Assembly (NCBI RefSeq): GCF_014268275.3
Contig: NZ_CP077084.1
Location: 1,798,001 to 1,862,000, forward strand
Direction: 5' to 3'
Origin: Pseudomonas tritici
GTDB taxonomy: Bacteria; Pseudomonadota; Gammaproteobacteria; Pseudomonadales; Pseudomonadaceae
DNA length: 64,000 nt
Part shown: piece by piece, positions 26,029 through 35,147 of the stretch
How the letters are laid out: the number at the start of each line of letters is the position of its first letter
Position numbering within the stretch: position 1 is the stretch's first letter
The notes under the pieces: generated by a model
What the model was told of the DNA's origin: nothing
Databases searched by the model: none
What the model saw: only the letters and a program-made list of their open reading frames with translations
Translations under genes and position numbers: made by a program

Positions 26029-26036
26029 ATGGGGTA

Positions 26037-26118
26037 GTTATGAGCTGCAAGCGGTAAGCTACAGGCTGAACTGCATTCAACTTGAGCTTGAAGCTTGCGG
26101 CTTGCCGCTGAGGTCCCC
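26037..26118. repeat. Imperfect AGCTTGAAGCTTG-type extragenic repeat
   Basis: GAGCTGCAAGCGGTAAGCTA followed by GAGCTTGAAGCTTGCGGCTT with GCCGCTG, an imperfect inverted stretch between the alcohol dehydrogenase and epimerase genes. It resembles the AGCTTGCAGCTT class of Pseudomonas repeats. Confidence 0.5.
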
Positions 26119-26120
26119 CT

Positions 26121-26795
26121 ATGAGAGTTCTGCTATTCGGCGCCACCGGCATGGTCGGTCAGGGCGTGCTACGCGAGTGCCTGTTGGCCGCCGACGTTCA
26201 GGAAGTCATCGCCGTGGGCCGCACGCCCTTGACCCAGGAACACGGCAAGCTGCATCAGGTGTTGCACGGCGACATGCTGGATTTCCAACCTTTGGAAAAC
26301 CTGCTGCAAGGTTTTGATGCGTGCTTCTTCTGCCTCGGCGTTTCGTCGGCAGGGATGAATGAAACCAAGTACACCCACCTCACCTATGACCTCACTCTGG
26401 TCGCGGCCAGCACCCTGGCGCGGCTCAATCCGCAGATGACCTTTATCTATGTATCCGGCGCCGGGACCGATAGTTCCGAGGCGGGCAAGTCGATGTGGGC
26501 GCGGGTCAAGGGCAAGACCGAGAATGCCCTGCTGCGCCTGCCGTTCAAGGCGGTGTATCTGTTTCGACCGGGGGTGATCCAGCCCTTGCATGGCGTGCGC
26601 TCGAAGACGCCGTTGTACCAGACCTTCTATTCGGTGCTTGGGCCGTTGTTGTCGTTTGTCCGGCGGATAAAACCGGGTTGGGTGGTAAGCACCGAGACCG
26701 TCGGCCGGGCTATGTTGCAGGCGGCGAGTCATGGCGCGTCGCAGCCAGTGGTGGAGCAGGCCGAGATCAATCGGTTGGCCAGCGAGCGTCGCTGA
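26121..26795 (+). CDS. NAD(P)-binding atypical SDR / epimerase-like protein
   Basis: 224 residues, Rossmann fold: MRVLLFGATGMVGQGVLREC carries the GxxGxxG motif, followed by VIAVGRTPLTQE, DACFFCLGVSSAGM and the YVSGAGTDSSEAG segment where the catalytic region of SDRs lies (a conserved YxxxK is not clear, so it may be a non-catalytic redox sensor of the NmrA/HSCARG type). Its stop overlaps the start of the LysR gene (TGATG), which suggests co-transcription. Confidence 0.78.
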   Translation: MRVLLFGATGMVGQGVLRECLLAADVQEVIAVGRTPLTQEHGKLHQVLHGDMLDFQPLENLLQGFDACFFCLGVSSAGMNETKYTHLTYDLTLVAASTLARLNPQMTFIYVSGAGTDSSEAGKSMWARVKGKTENALLRLPFKAVYLFRPGVIQPLHGVRSKTPLYQTFYSVLGPLLSFVRRIKPGWVVSTETVGRAMLQAASHGASQPVVEQAEINRLASERR

Positions 26796-27706
26796 TGATG
26801 CACAAAAGCCTGGTGCGTCGGCTGGATCTGATCACGCTGCAATTGTTTGTCGCGGTATTTGAGGAAGGTACGCTGACCCGTGCCGCCAACCGTGAAGCCA
26901 TTGCCGTTTCGGCTGCCAGCAAGCGCTTGATGGAACTGGAGCAGGTGCTGGGCGTAAGCCTGTTTGTGCGGCGGGCCAAGGGCATGGAGCTGACCGCAGC
27001 CGGCGAAACCCTGTTGCACCATGCACGGCAGATGCTGTTCAACGTCGAAAAGATGGGCCTGGAATTGGGCGAACACAGCCACGGCGTGCGCGGCTATGTG
27101 CGGATGCTGGCCAATCTGTCGGCGATCATTCAGTTCCTTCCTGAAGATTTGCGGGACTTTTCCGAGCAGCACCCCGAAGTGAAAACCGACTTGGAAGAGC
27201 GCCCCAGCAACGGCGTGGTGCAAGGCGTTCTGGATGGCGTGGCGGACCTGGGGATTTGCTCCATTGACACCGACACCAAGGGCCTGCCGAGCGTGACGTA
27301 TCGGCACGACAAATTGGTGGTGCTGATGCCGGCGGATCATCCGTTGGCAACCCGGGAAACCCTGGCATTTGCCGAAACCCTGGACAGCGATTACGTCGGC
27401 CTGCACGCCGCCAGCTCCATCAATATGCGCACCCACGCCGCCGCGCGCGAGGCGGGCAAGATGCTGCGCCTGCGCATTCATGTGCCGGGGTTTGATGCGA
27501 TGTGCCGGATGGTCCAGGCGAATATGGGTATTGGCATCCTGCCGCAAAAGGCCTATGAACTTTTCGGTCGCGCGTTGGGGTTACATGCCGTGCCGTTGAC
27601 GGATGACTGGTCGGATCGCAGCCTGATCCTAGTGGTGCGTGATGAGGCACAGCTGTCGCCGGTCAGCCGGCTGTTGTTCGAATATCTGCGCAAGATGCCG
27701 GTGTAA
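26795..27706 (+). CDS. LysR-family transcriptional regulator of the CoA-transferase cluster
   Basis: 303 residues. The start is ATG 26795, or the next ATG at 26798; it overlaps the upstream stop. HTH near residues 20-50 (LFVAVFEEGTLTRAANREAI, AVSAASKRLMELE), LysR effector domain with RLRIHVPGFDAMCRMVQAN and MGIGILPQ. A dyad TTCGCATTTCGCGAA lies between it and the CoA-transferase gene, consistent with control of the downstream genes. The effector would be the substrate or an intermediate of that pathway. Confidence 0.85.
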   Translation: MMHKSLVRRLDLITLQLFVAVFEEGTLTRAANREAIAVSAASKRLMELEQVLGVSLFVRRAKGMELTAAGETLLHHARQMLFNVEKMGLELGEHSHGVRGYVRMLANLSAIIQFLPEDLRDFSEQHPEVKTDLEERPSNGVVQGVLDGVADLGICSIDTDTKGLPSVTYRHDKLVVLMPADHPLATRETLAFAETLDSDYVGLHAASSINMRTHAAAREAGKMLRLRIHVPGFDAMCRMVQANMGIGILPQKAYELFGRALGLHAVPLTDDWSDRSLILVVRDEAQLSPVSRLLFEYLRKMPV

Positions 27707-27719
27707 GCGAACTACAGTG

Positions 27720-27734
27720 TTCGCATTTCGCGAA
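27720..27734 (+). promoter_or_regulatory. LysR-type operator dyad before the CoA-transferase gene
   Basis: TTCGCATTTCGCGAA: perfect 5-bp arms around 5 bp, containing a T-N11-A core, 86 bp before the CoA-transferase ATG. Confidence 0.5.
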
Positions 27735-27819
27735 CGCGCCTTGCCAACTGACGGTTGGATTTCTTCTGCCCCTGTCCTCTAGCCTTGGTCGCACATTCCA
27801 AGAATAAGAGGTACACGCC

Positions 27820-29013
27820 ATGACGGCTCCCCTGAGCGGTATCAAGGTGATCGAGATCGGCACCCTGATTGCCGCGCCGTTCGCCGCCCGGCTGATGGCC
27901 GAGTTTGGCGCGGAGGTGATCAAGATCGAAGCCATGGGCCAGGGTGACCCGCTTCGCAAATGGCGAAAGCTGCACGAAGGCACGTCGCTGTGGTGGTACC
28001 TGCAATCGCGCAACAAGAAGTCCCTGGCGTTGGACCTCAAGTCGCCAGAAGGGCTGGACTTGATCAAGCAGCTGCTCGGCGACGCCGACGTCCTCATCGA
28101 AAACCTGCGCCCCGGCGGCCTGGAAAAACTCGGCCTGGGTTGGGATGTACTGCACGCCCTCAACCCCAAGCTGACGCTGGTGCGTATTTCTGGCTATGGC
28201 CAGACCGGCCCTTATCGCGACCGCCCTGGCTTCGGTGCCATCGGCGAGGCCATGGGCGGCATTCGCTACACCACCGGCAACCCGGATTCGCCGCCCGCGC
28301 GGGTCGGTGTGAGCCTCGGTGATTCCCTGGCCTCGTTGCATGGCGTGATCGGCGCGCTGATGTCGTTGTTGCGGGTCAAGACGGGGCAGGGCGATGGGCA
28401 GATTGTCGATGTGTCCCTGGCCGAAAGCGTGTTCAACCTGATGGAAAGCCTGGTGCCGGAATACGACATGCTCGGCCATGTGCGTGAACGCAGTGGCGGC
28501 GCTTTGCCGGGCATCGCACCGTCCAACACCTACCTGACGGCCGACGGCGCCTACGTGGTGATTGCCGGCAACAGCGACCCGATCTACAAACGCTTGATGA
28601 CCACCATCGGCCGCGCCGACCTGGCCGAAGCCCCAGCATTTGCCCACAACGATGGCCGCGCCGCCCAGAGCGGTTTGCTCGACGCCGCGATCACCCACTG
28701 GACCAGCAGCCTGCCCATCGACCAAGTGCTCAGCGCCCTGGAGGCCGCCGAAGTGCCGGCCGGGCGTATCTATTCGGTGGCGGACATCGTCAGCGACCCG
28801 CACTACCAGGCGCGTGACATGTTGCTCACTGCCGAGTTGCCCGGCGGTGTGTCAGTGAAGATGCCCGGCATCGTGCCCAAACTCTCGGAAACCCCGGGCG
28901 GCGTGAACTGGCAGGGCCCGACCCTGGGGCAACACACGGATGAAATTCTCGGCAGCCTGGGCCTGGCCGGTGCTGATATCCAACGTCTGAAACGCTCGGG
29001 AGTGGTGCAATGA
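27820..29013 (+). CDS. CaiB/BaiF family III CoA-transferase
   Basis: Transfers CoA, probably from succinyl-CoA or acetyl-CoA, to a carboxylic acid. 397 residues, family length. N-terminal APLSGIKVIEIGTLIAAPFA, LMAEFGAEVIKIE, NKKSLALDLKSPEG, IENLRPGGLEKLGLG and the catalytic aspartate at about residue 168 in VGVSLGDSLASLH. It overlaps the HMG-CoA-lyase gene by 4 bp (ATGA), so the product acid-CoA is probably the lyase substrate. 3-Hydroxy-3-methylglutarate or a relative such as citramalate is the most plausible acceptor; that is inference. Confidence 0.88.
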   Translation: MTAPLSGIKVIEIGTLIAAPFAARLMAEFGAEVIKIEAMGQGDPLRKWRKLHEGTSLWWYLQSRNKKSLALDLKSPEGLDLIKQLLGDADVLIENLRPGGLEKLGLGWDVLHALNPKLTLVRISGYGQTGPYRDRPGFGAIGEAMGGIRYTTGNPDSPPARVGVSLGDSLASLHGVIGALMSLLRVKTGQGDGQIVDVSLAESVFNLMESLVPEYDMLGHVRERSGGALPGIAPSNTYLTADGAYVVIAGNSDPIYKRLMTTIGRADLAEAPAFAHNDGRAAQSGLLDAAITHWTSSLPIDQVLSALEAAEVPAGRIYSVADIVSDPHYQARDMLLTAELPGGVSVKMPGIVPKLSETPGGVNWQGPTLGQHTDEILGSLGLAGADIQRLKRSGVVQ

Positions 29014-29951
29014 TTTCTGATTATTCCGACCCGCTGATTGTGCAGGAAGTGTCCCCGCGCGACGGCCTGCAAATCGAGCCGACGTGGGTCGAGACGGCCG
29101 ACAAAATCGCCTTGATCGACCAGCTTTCCCAGGCGGGCTTTTCGCGGATCGAGGCCGGTTCATTTGTCTCGCCCAAGGCCATCCCGGCATTGCGTGATGG
29201 CGAGCAAGTGTTCCAGGGCATCAGGCGCAAGCCCGGTGTCATCTATGTGGCGTTGATCCCGAATCTCAAGGGGGCGCAGCGCGCTATCGAGTCTCGCGCC
29301 GATGAACTGAACCTGGTGATGTCCGCCAGCCAGACCCACAACCTGGCCAATATGCGCATGCGCTGCGAGGCGTCGTTGGCGGCGTTTGGCGATATCGTCA
29401 GCTTTGCCGCCGACCACCCGGTGAGGCTCAACGGCAGCATCGCCACCACCTTTGGTTGCCCGTTCGAAGGCAAGATCGACGAAGACCGCGTGCTGCAGAT
29501 TATCGAGGCCTATCAAGCGCTGGGCATCCAGGGTATCAGCCTGGCCGACACCACGGGCATGGCCAACCCGCGTCAGGTGGAGCGCCTGGTCAAACGCGTG
29601 CTGCAGCGCGTCTCCGCCAGTGACCTGACCCTGCATTTTCACAACACCCGCGGCCTGGGGTTGTGCAACGTGCTGGCCGCGTACGAGGCCGGTGCCCGTC
29701 GTTTTGACGCGGCGCTCGGTGGCTTGGGCGGCTGCCCGTTTGCGCCGGGGGCGTCGGGCAATATCTGCACCGAAGATTTGGTCAACCTGTGCGAGGAAGT
29801 CGGAATTCACACCGGTATCGACCTGCCGCACCTGCTGCAAATGTCCCGCCGCTTGCCGGCCCTGTTGGGCCACGAACTTCCTGGCCAGGTGGCGAAGGCA
29901 GGGCGCAATTGCGACCTGCACTCGCCGCCGGCCTATATCGCCACGTTGTAA
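29010..29951 (+). CDS. Hydroxymethylglutaryl-CoA lyase family protein
   Basis: TIM-barrel lyase cleaving HMG-CoA or a close relative to acetyl-CoA plus a ketoacid. 313 residues. The metal/substrate motif EVSPRDGLQIEP is at the N-terminus, with AGSFVSPKAIPAL, HFHNTRGLGLCN (metal histidines) and the signature GGLGGCPFAPGASGN carrying the catalytic cysteine. Coupled to the CoA-transferase (ATGA) and followed 59 bp later by an MFS permease. Liu-type leucine-pathway genes are absent, so this is probably not the leucine degradation enzyme but a dedicated pathway. Confidence 0.88.
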   Translation: MISDYSDPLIVQEVSPRDGLQIEPTWVETADKIALIDQLSQAGFSRIEAGSFVSPKAIPALRDGEQVFQGIRRKPGVIYVALIPNLKGAQRAIESRADELNLVMSASQTHNLANMRMRCEASLAAFGDIVSFAADHPVRLNGSIATTFGCPFEGKIDEDRVLQIIEAYQALGIQGISLADTTGMANPRQVERLVKRVLQRVSASDLTLHFHNTRGLGLCNVLAAYEAGARRFDAALGGLGGCPFAPGASGNICTEDLVNLCEEVGIHTGIDLPHLLQMSRRLPALLGHELPGQVAKAGRNCDLHSPPAYIATL

Positions 29952-30010
29952 CGCTACACCAGACAACAAAAACAATTGGGCGCCTGTGAGCAGCCCGCTG
30001 GAGAGAAACC

Positions 30011-31342
30011 ATGAGCACTAATACGTTGGAGGCCGGCACGCGCCCGGCCGCTGAAATCGATGCCGAAAAAGCCCTGGTCAGCAAGGTCGCCTGGCGCCTG
30101 ATGCCGCTGATCATGGTGTGCTACCTGTTCGCGTTTTTTGACCGGATCAACATCAGCTTCGCCAAGTTTCAGTTGCAGGCAGACCTGAGCCTGAGCGACA
30201 CCGCCTACGGCCTGGGCGCCGGTTTGTTTGTGGTGGGTTATGTTATCTTCGAAGTGCCGAGCAACATGATGCTGTACAAGGTCGGCGCGCGGCGCTGGAT
30301 TGCGCGGATCATGATGTCGTGGGGCCTGGCGACGGCGGCCATGGTGTTTGTCACGGCAGAGTGGCAGTTCTATGCGCTGCGCTTTCTGATCGGGGCGATG
30401 GAGGCGGGTTTCGCGCCCGGCGTGCTGTATTACCTGACCCTGTGGTTCCCGCAGCATTTCCGTGGGCGCATCACCTCAATGCTGTTCCTGGCTTCGGCGT
30501 TTGCGGGCCTGGTGGGCGCACCGTTTTCCGGCCTGGTACTGGAACACCTCGACGGCGTGTTGCAGATGCGTGGCTGGCACTGGTTGTTCCTGCTCGGCGG
30601 CTTGCCGTGCATCGGCCTGGGGGTCCTGGTGCTGACGCGGCTCAAGGACCGCATCGAAGACGCCCATTGGCTGACGCCAGCGGAGAAAGCGTTGCTGTCG
30701 AGCCGTATCGCCAAGCATGAGCCGAACCAGCACGGTGGCTCGTTGCTGTCGGCGATCCGTATTCCGGGGTTCCTGATGCTCGGCTTTATCTACTTTTTGA
30801 TTCAGGTGGCGTCGTACGGCCTCAATTTCTGGGCACCGCAACTGATCCGCAGCGCGGGCACCCAGAGCCCGGTGATGATCGGCCTGCTCACGGCGATTCC
30901 GTATGTGTGCGGCGCCATCAGCATGGTGGTGATCGGGCGACTGTCGGATGCTACCGGCGAGCGGCGCAAGTTTGTCTGCGGCCTAGTGGTGCTCGGTGCG
31001 GTGGGCTTTTTCAGCGCCGGGATTTTCGCCGACCACACCACCTTCCTGATCATTGCCCTGGGCATGTTGGGCGCAGGCATCATTGCGTCGATCCCGACCT
31101 TCTGGACCCTGCCACCCAAATTGCTGGCGGGCGCCGGCGCAGGCGCGGCGGGCGGTATTGCAGTGATCAACACCCTCGGGCAGTTCGGTGGGATTGTCAG
31201 CCCGGTGATGGTGGGCCGCATCAAGGACCTCACGGGCAGCACCACCCCGGCGCTGTATGTGATTGGCGTGTGTGCGCTGTTGGCGGCGGCGCTCTTGCTG
31301 TGGGGCCTGCCGCAGAAGCTGCGCACACTCGACAAAGGCTGA
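30011..31342 (+). CDS. MFS transporter, anion:cation symporter (ACS) family
   Basis: 443 residues, 12 helices. The first helix carries the ACS signature (YLFAFFDRINISFAKFQLQA), then ADLSLSDTAYGLGAGLFVVG and FEVPSNMMLYKVGARRW. ACS members take up organic anions such as phthalate, tartrate or hydroxyphenylacetate. The position after CoA-transferase and HMG-CoA lyase suggests it imports the acid that these enzymes degrade. Confidence 0.87.
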   Translation: MSTNTLEAGTRPAAEIDAEKALVSKVAWRLMPLIMVCYLFAFFDRINISFAKFQLQADLSLSDTAYGLGAGLFVVGYVIFEVPSNMMLYKVGARRWIARIMMSWGLATAAMVFVTAEWQFYALRFLIGAMEAGFAPGVLYYLTLWFPQHFRGRITSMLFLASAFAGLVGAPFSGLVLEHLDGVLQMRGWHWLFLLGGLPCIGLGVLVLTRLKDRIEDAHWLTPAEKALLSSRIAKHEPNQHGGSLLSAIRIPGFLMLGFIYFLIQVASYGLNFWAPQLIRSAGTQSPVMIGLLTAIPYVCGAISMVVIGRLSDATGERRKFVCGLVVLGAVGFFSAGIFADHTTFLIIALGMLGAGIIASIPTFWTLPPKLLAGAGAGAAGGIAVINTLGQFGGIVSPVMVGRIKDLTGSTTPALYVIGVCALLAAALLLWGLPQKLRTLDKG

Positions 31343-31831
31343 TCAGCTCGCCGTTGACAATGCACGGGCGGGGGAGGCGCTGAACTGAATCAACACCACC
31401 CCGCCAATCAACAACAACGCCCCCAGCACGCGGGGCGTTGTCAGTTGGCGCTCAGCCAGGCCGAACAGGCCAAAGTGATCGAGGGCCAGTGACGCAAGAA
31501 TCTGCCCGGCCATGGCCAACGCGATAAACCCCGAGGCGCCGAGCTTAGGCAATAACATCAACGCCAGGGAAATAAAGCACACGCCGAACGCGCCACCCGC
31601 CCACGTCCACAGGGGCGCCTGGGTGACAAACGTCAGGCTCGGCAGCGGTAAACGCATCGCGATAATCACCGGCAGCAACACGATGATGCTCACCAGCAGC
31701 GACGCCAGGGTGGCCCACAACGGGTGGCCGAGCCCGCGCCCGAGGTTGGCGTTGATCGCACTCTGAAACGGCACCACGGCCCCGGCAATCACGGCCAGCG
31801 CCAATAAACCCACCCAATGCAATGTTGTCAT
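31343..31831 (-). CDS. YdcZ/DUF606-type DMT small membrane transporter
   Basis: 162 residues, five predicted helices (LHWVGLLALAVIAGAVVPFQ, WATLASLLVSIIVLLPVIIA, WTWAGGAFGVCFISLALMLL, ASGFIALAMAGQILASLALD, VLGALLLIGGVVLIQF). Matches the half-size EamA-like DUF606 family. Convergent with the MFS gene (no gap) and divergent from the LysR gene at 31918, which may regulate it. Substrate unknown. Confidence 0.82.
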   Translation of the reverse strand: MTTLHWVGLLALAVIAGAVVPFQSAINANLGRGLGHPLWATLASLLVSIIVLLPVIIAMRLPLPSLTFVTQAPLWTWAGGAFGVCFISLALMLLPKLGASGFIALAMAGQILASLALDHFGLFGLAERQLTTPRVLGALLLIGGVVLIQFSASPARALSTAS

Positions 31832-31917
31832 TTCAAATCTCCCAGAGGTTTTGCTGGACTCTAGGCTATTCGTCGCGCAAATTTAAATTCCAAGTTCTTA
31901 TGGTGAGCATGCAGCTG

Positions 31918-32826
31918 ATGAATGATCTGCGCCGCATCGACCTCAATCTGTTGGTGATCCTCGACGCCTTGCTCAGCGAGCAACACGTCACCCGTGCCGC
32001 CGAGCGTCTGCACCTGAGCCAACCGGCGGTCAGCCATGCGCTGGCGCGCTTGCGTGACCTGCTCGGCGATCCGCTGCTGGTGCGTCAGGGCGGTAGTTTG
32101 GTGCCGACCGCCCGCGCGCTGGAATTGGCCACGCCACTGGCTGAAGCCCTGGCCCAGGTGCAAGCCCTGCTGGCGCCGAATCGCTTTGAGCCGGCATCGG
32201 CCAAGCGCAGGTTCCGCGTGGCGATGTCTGACTACAGCGCGGCGATTTTGCTACCCGCTCTGGTGCGTACGCTGCGCAATGAAGCACCGGGTATCGATCT
32301 GCAAATCATCCAGGCCAGCCGTGAAGGCATGGTGGATGGGGTGCTTAATGGCGACCTCGACCTGGCGGCGGGTGTTTTCCCCGACACGCCCGCCGAGCTG
32401 CGTACTACGCCGCTGTTCGAAGAGCACTACACCTGCCTGGTGGACCGCAGCAGTCTGCCGGAGGACGGTACGCTGGATTTGCCCACCTACCTGTCACGGC
32501 CGCATGTGTTGTTGGAAATGCGCGGCAGCGGTACGCCGGAAATCGAGCGGGCGTTGACGGCGATCCGGGAACGGCGGCATGTGGCGATCAGCCTGCCGCA
32601 CTGGGGGGTGGCACCGCAGTTGATACGGGGCACGGACCTGATCCTTACGGTGTCGTCCCGTGGCGTGCTCGATATCGATCATCAGCACTTGCTGGCGGTG
32701 CTGCCGCCGTTTCATATTCCGTCGTTTGCATTTGAATTGGCGTGGCATGCACGGCGGGGTGGGGATTCGGGGTTGCAGTGGTTGATTGGGCAGGTGCAGG
32801 GTGTATTGTCCGAAGACTACCGCTGA
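31918..32826 (+). CDS. LysR-family transcriptional regulator
   Basis: 302 residues if started at the ATG at 31918 ([20 protein letters not shown], the usual start of this subgroup, with GGTGAG 10 bp upstream); ATGs at 31909 and 31900 are also in frame. [23 protein letters not shown]. Effector domain carries [20 protein letters not shown] and [18 protein letters not shown], the NodD/SyrM-like group. Divergent from the DUF606 transporter gene, the likely target. The stop is 13 bp before fosA. Confidence 0.85.
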   Translation: MNDLRRIDLNLLVILDALLSEQHVTRAAERLHLSQPAVSHALARLRDLLGDPLLVRQGGSLVPTARALELATPLAEALAQVQALLAPNRFEPASAKRRFRVAMSDYSAAILLPALVRTLRNEAPGIDLQIIQASREGMVDGVLNGDLDLAAGVFPDTPAELRTTPLFEEHYTCLVDRSSLPEDGTLDLPTYLSRPHVLLEMRGSGTPEIERALTAIRERRHVAISLPHWGVAPQLIRGTDLILTVSSRGVLDIDHQHLLAVLPPFHIPSFAFELAWHARRGGDSGLQWLIGQVQGVLSEDYR

Positions 32827-32839
32827 CAGGAACAACAAC

Positions 32840-33250
32840 ATGCTCTCAGGCTTCAACCACCTGACCCTGGCCGTCACCGATCTGGATCGCAGCGTCTGCT
32901 TCTACCATGAGCTGTTGCAACTTCAGCTCGACGCCACCTGGGACGCCGGCGCCTACCTCTCACTGCCGGGTTTATGGCTGTGTTTATCGCTCGATCCATT
33001 GCGCGACGCGAATCCAGCCGCCGATTACACCCACTATGCGTTTACCGTCGCTGCGGCTGATTTCGCCGCGCTGATCGAGCGCCTGCGAGCGGTTGATGTT
33101 GAAGAGTGGCGCGACAACCGCAGTGAGGGCGCTTCGTTCTATTTTCTCGACCCCGATGGTCACAAGCTCGAAGCCCATGTCGGCGACCTGGCCTCACGGC
33201 TACAAGCGTGCCGCGCAAAGCCTTATGCCGGAATGACGTTTTACCCGTAG
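32840..33250 (+). CDS. fosA: Fosfomycin resistance glutathione transferase FosA
   Basis: Mn-dependent glutathione S-transferase of the glyoxalase/VOC fold that opens the epoxide of fosfomycin. 136 residues from the ATG at 32840. It opens [20 protein letters not shown]. Metal ligands are visible: His7 (FNHLTLAV), His65 (YTHYAF) and Glu111 (HKLEAHVGD); the [20 protein letters not shown] loop and the C-terminal [13 protein letters not shown] match P. aeruginosa FosA closely. Chromosomal in style, no mobile signals nearby. An in-frame start upstream overlaps the LysR gene and is rejected. Confidence 0.93.
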   Translation: MLSGFNHLTLAVTDLDRSVCFYHELLQLQLDATWDAGAYLSLPGLWLCLSLDPLRDANPAADYTHYAFTVAAADFAALIERLRAVDVEEWRDNRSEGASFYFLDPDGHKLEAHVGDLASRLQACRAKPYAGMTFYP

Positions 33251-33436
33251 GACGGGCAGGCGCGTAAACGCTCAAGCGCACGTGTTGGCGGGTTAGGCAG
33301 GCAGCAAACCAGCCGGGCTCGAAGATGACCGTTCGTCGCACTGGAAAGTTTTTTCTAAACCTTTGCTGCCCTGAAAATTCGAATTGAGTGCGGGCTGTGT
33401 TCTCCCGCACCTATTTTTGCCCTGGAGGAACCCATC

Positions 33437-33964
33437 ATGAGCCGCATGGCTATCCGGTTACGCACCGCCAGTTTCGCGATGCTGCTGGGCCTCGGCGCCA
33501 GCAATGCTTTCGCCCAGTCGCCTGCTGAATTCATCGAGCAGGCTTCGGCCAAAGGTATGGCCGATATCGAAACCAGTCGCATGGCCCATGCCAAAACTTC
33601 GTCCCAGGAAATCAAGGACTACACCATCGAGGTGATCAACGAGCGCACCCTGGCCAACCAGCATCTGGCGGCCATTGCCAAGAAGCTCGACTTGCCCGTG
33701 GCGCCGCGGGAGAAAATCGTCGATAAAGCCGAAACCCTGATGCCTGAACTCAAGGACGGCGATTCCTTTGATGCGGCCTACACCGCGCAACAGGTGAAGG
33801 AAAACGAAGACGCCATCGCCCTGTTCAAACGGGAAGGCGCGGCATCGGATGTACCTGAAATAAAAGCCCTGGTGGACGAGACGCTGCCTAAGTTGGAGGA
33901 GCGTTTGCAGAAAGCCCGTGCCTTGGCGTCCACCTACGCCAAAGGCCATCAAGGCGACGGTTGA
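33437..33964 (+). CDS. DUF4142 periplasmic protein
   Basis: 175 residues with signal peptide (RTASFAMLLGLGASNAFA-Q). The mature part is helical and ferritin-like: SPAEFIEQASAKGMADIETS, HAKTSSQEIKDYTIEVINER, then LPKLEERLQKARALAS. DUF4142 proteins are common in pseudomonads and linked to envelope stress by association only. Followed by a strong terminator shared with the convergent permease gene. Confidence 0.85.
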   Translation: MSRMAIRLRTASFAMLLGLGASNAFAQSPAEFIEQASAKGMADIETSRMAHAKTSSQEIKDYTIEVINERTLANQHLAAIAKKLDLPVAPREKIVDKAETLMPELKDGDSFDAAYTAQQVKENEDAIALFKREGAASDVPEIKALVDETLPKLEERLQKARALASTYAKGHQGDG

Positions 33965-33982
33965 GTTCGTCACTTGAAATGA

Positions 33983-34019
33983 AAAACGGCGGTTGGATCT
34001 TCTCCAACCGCCGTTTTTT
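33983..34019. terminator. Bidirectional terminator between DUF4142 and iron permease genes
   Basis: AACGGCGGTTGGA, loop TCTTC, TCCAACCGCCGTT then TTTTT: a perfect 13-bp stem with A run before and T run after. Confidence 0.9.
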
Positions 34020-34443
34020 ATGCCTGGTTCAAATCAGTTTTTTTCGGCCCTGCATCGTCGGCAGCATGGCCACAACTGCTGTTCAGGCTCACAGTGCCAG
34101 CCTTGCCAATGCTACGGTATTCCTGGCGCAGTTTTTCCAATTCTTTACGGTCCAGGCCGTCCAGGCTGAGCACAGCGTTTTGAGCATCCTTGGACACGCG
34201 TAGCAGTTCATCGATCTTGATATGCAGGATGTCGTTGTCGCGGTTCTGCGTGTTCTGGATCAGGAACACCATCAAAAACGTGATGATGGTGGTCGAGGTA
34301 TTGATGATCAGTTGCCAGGTGTCGTTGTAGTGGAAATACGGCCCGCTCAGGCTCCACGCCAGGATCAACGCCACCGCCGCGTAGAACGTGCGTGGGCTGC
34401 CGGCCCAGCGGGACAGGGATTGGGAGACTGTGGAGAATTTCAT
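34018..34443 (-). CDS. Low-affinity iron permease family membrane protein
   Basis: 141 residues with two membrane helices (TFYAAVALILAWSLSGPYF and LIINTSTTIITFLMVFLIQN) followed by the family motif NTQNRDNDILHIKIDELLR and a soluble helical tail ending in SCGHAADDAG. This is the bacterial form of the low-affinity iron permease family (PF04120). True iron transport by bacterial members is not established. Monocistronic, ending at the bidirectional terminator. Confidence 0.85.
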   Translation of the reverse strand: MKFSTVSQSLSRWAGSPRTFYAAVALILAWSLSGPYFHYNDTWQLIINTSTTIITFLMVFLIQNTQNRDNDILHIKIDELLRVSKDAQNAVLSLDGLDRKELEKLRQEYRSIGKAGTVSLNSSCGHAADDAGPKKTDLNQA

Positions 34444-34558
34444 GACCGGTTTCCTTGGTAGGGGGTGATGAAATAATGGACCGCAGGGATTTTTTGAAAT
34501 TTCTTTTTACATTTCGCCTGATGAACAACGGTGTACGTTTTTGTCGGCGGCTGTTTTT

Positions 34559-35065
34559 TTAGAAGGCTAATTGCGCCTGGCCCGTGCCTTCCAGTGCCAG
34601 CAAATACTGCTTGGCTTGCAGCCCGCCGGCGAACCCGGTCAGCCCGCCCGACGCACCGATGACTCGATGGCACGGCGCAATGATCGAGATCGGATTCCGC
34701 CCATTGGCTGCGCCCACCGCACGTACGGCTTTCGGGTTGCCGATCTGCTGGGCGATCTGGCTGTAGCTGCGGGTTTCGCCGAAAGGAATGGTCAGCAGCG
34801 CTTGCCAGACTTGTTTCTGGAAGTCGGTGCCATCGAAGTCCAGTTCCAGCTCGAATCGGTTACGGGTACCGGCGAAGTACTCCTTGAGTTGGCGTTCGGC
34901 TTCCAACAGCACCGGGCTGTCATTGGCCTCGTGCAACTCACCCAGGCGCACACGGTTGGCGCGCTCTGTTTCCCACAGGATGGCGCCGAGTTTGCCATTG
35001 CGCGCCACCAGGGTGAGTTGGCCCACAGGGGAGGGCATGAGCTTGTATTCATAAGGCATGGGCAT
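34559..35065 (-). CDS. ogt: Methylated-DNA-[protein]-cysteine S-methyltransferase
   Basis: Suicide repair of O6-methylguanine. 168 residues. The active site IIAPCHRVIGASGGLTGFAG is intact with its cysteine near residue 133, and the DNA-binding helix region FGETRSYSQIAQQIGNPKAV RAVG is present (read as one stretch). Lacks the Ada N-terminal domain, so Ogt rather than Ada. The start MPMPYEYK or the second methionine (2 codons later) are both possible. Confidence 0.92.
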   Translation of the reverse strand: MPMPYEYKLMPSPVGQLTLVARNGKLGAILWETERANRVRLGELHEANDSPVLLEAERQLKEYFAGTRNRFELELDFDGTDFQKQVWQALLTIPFGETRSYSQIAQQIGNPKAVRAVGAANGRNPISIIAPCHRVIGASGGLTGFAGGLQAKQYLLALEGTGQAQLAF

Positions 35066-35147
35066 AATCCTTGATGCTGTAGGGCGCCATTATCCGTCCT
35101 GCGAACCGTGGGGGAACCTTGTTTCTTGCGGTGTAATTCTACGCCCG

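Noticed and set aside
32840..33250. fosA as an acquired resistance gene
   Set aside because: No mobile element, same base style as its neighbours, and chromosomal fosA is normal in pseudomonads.
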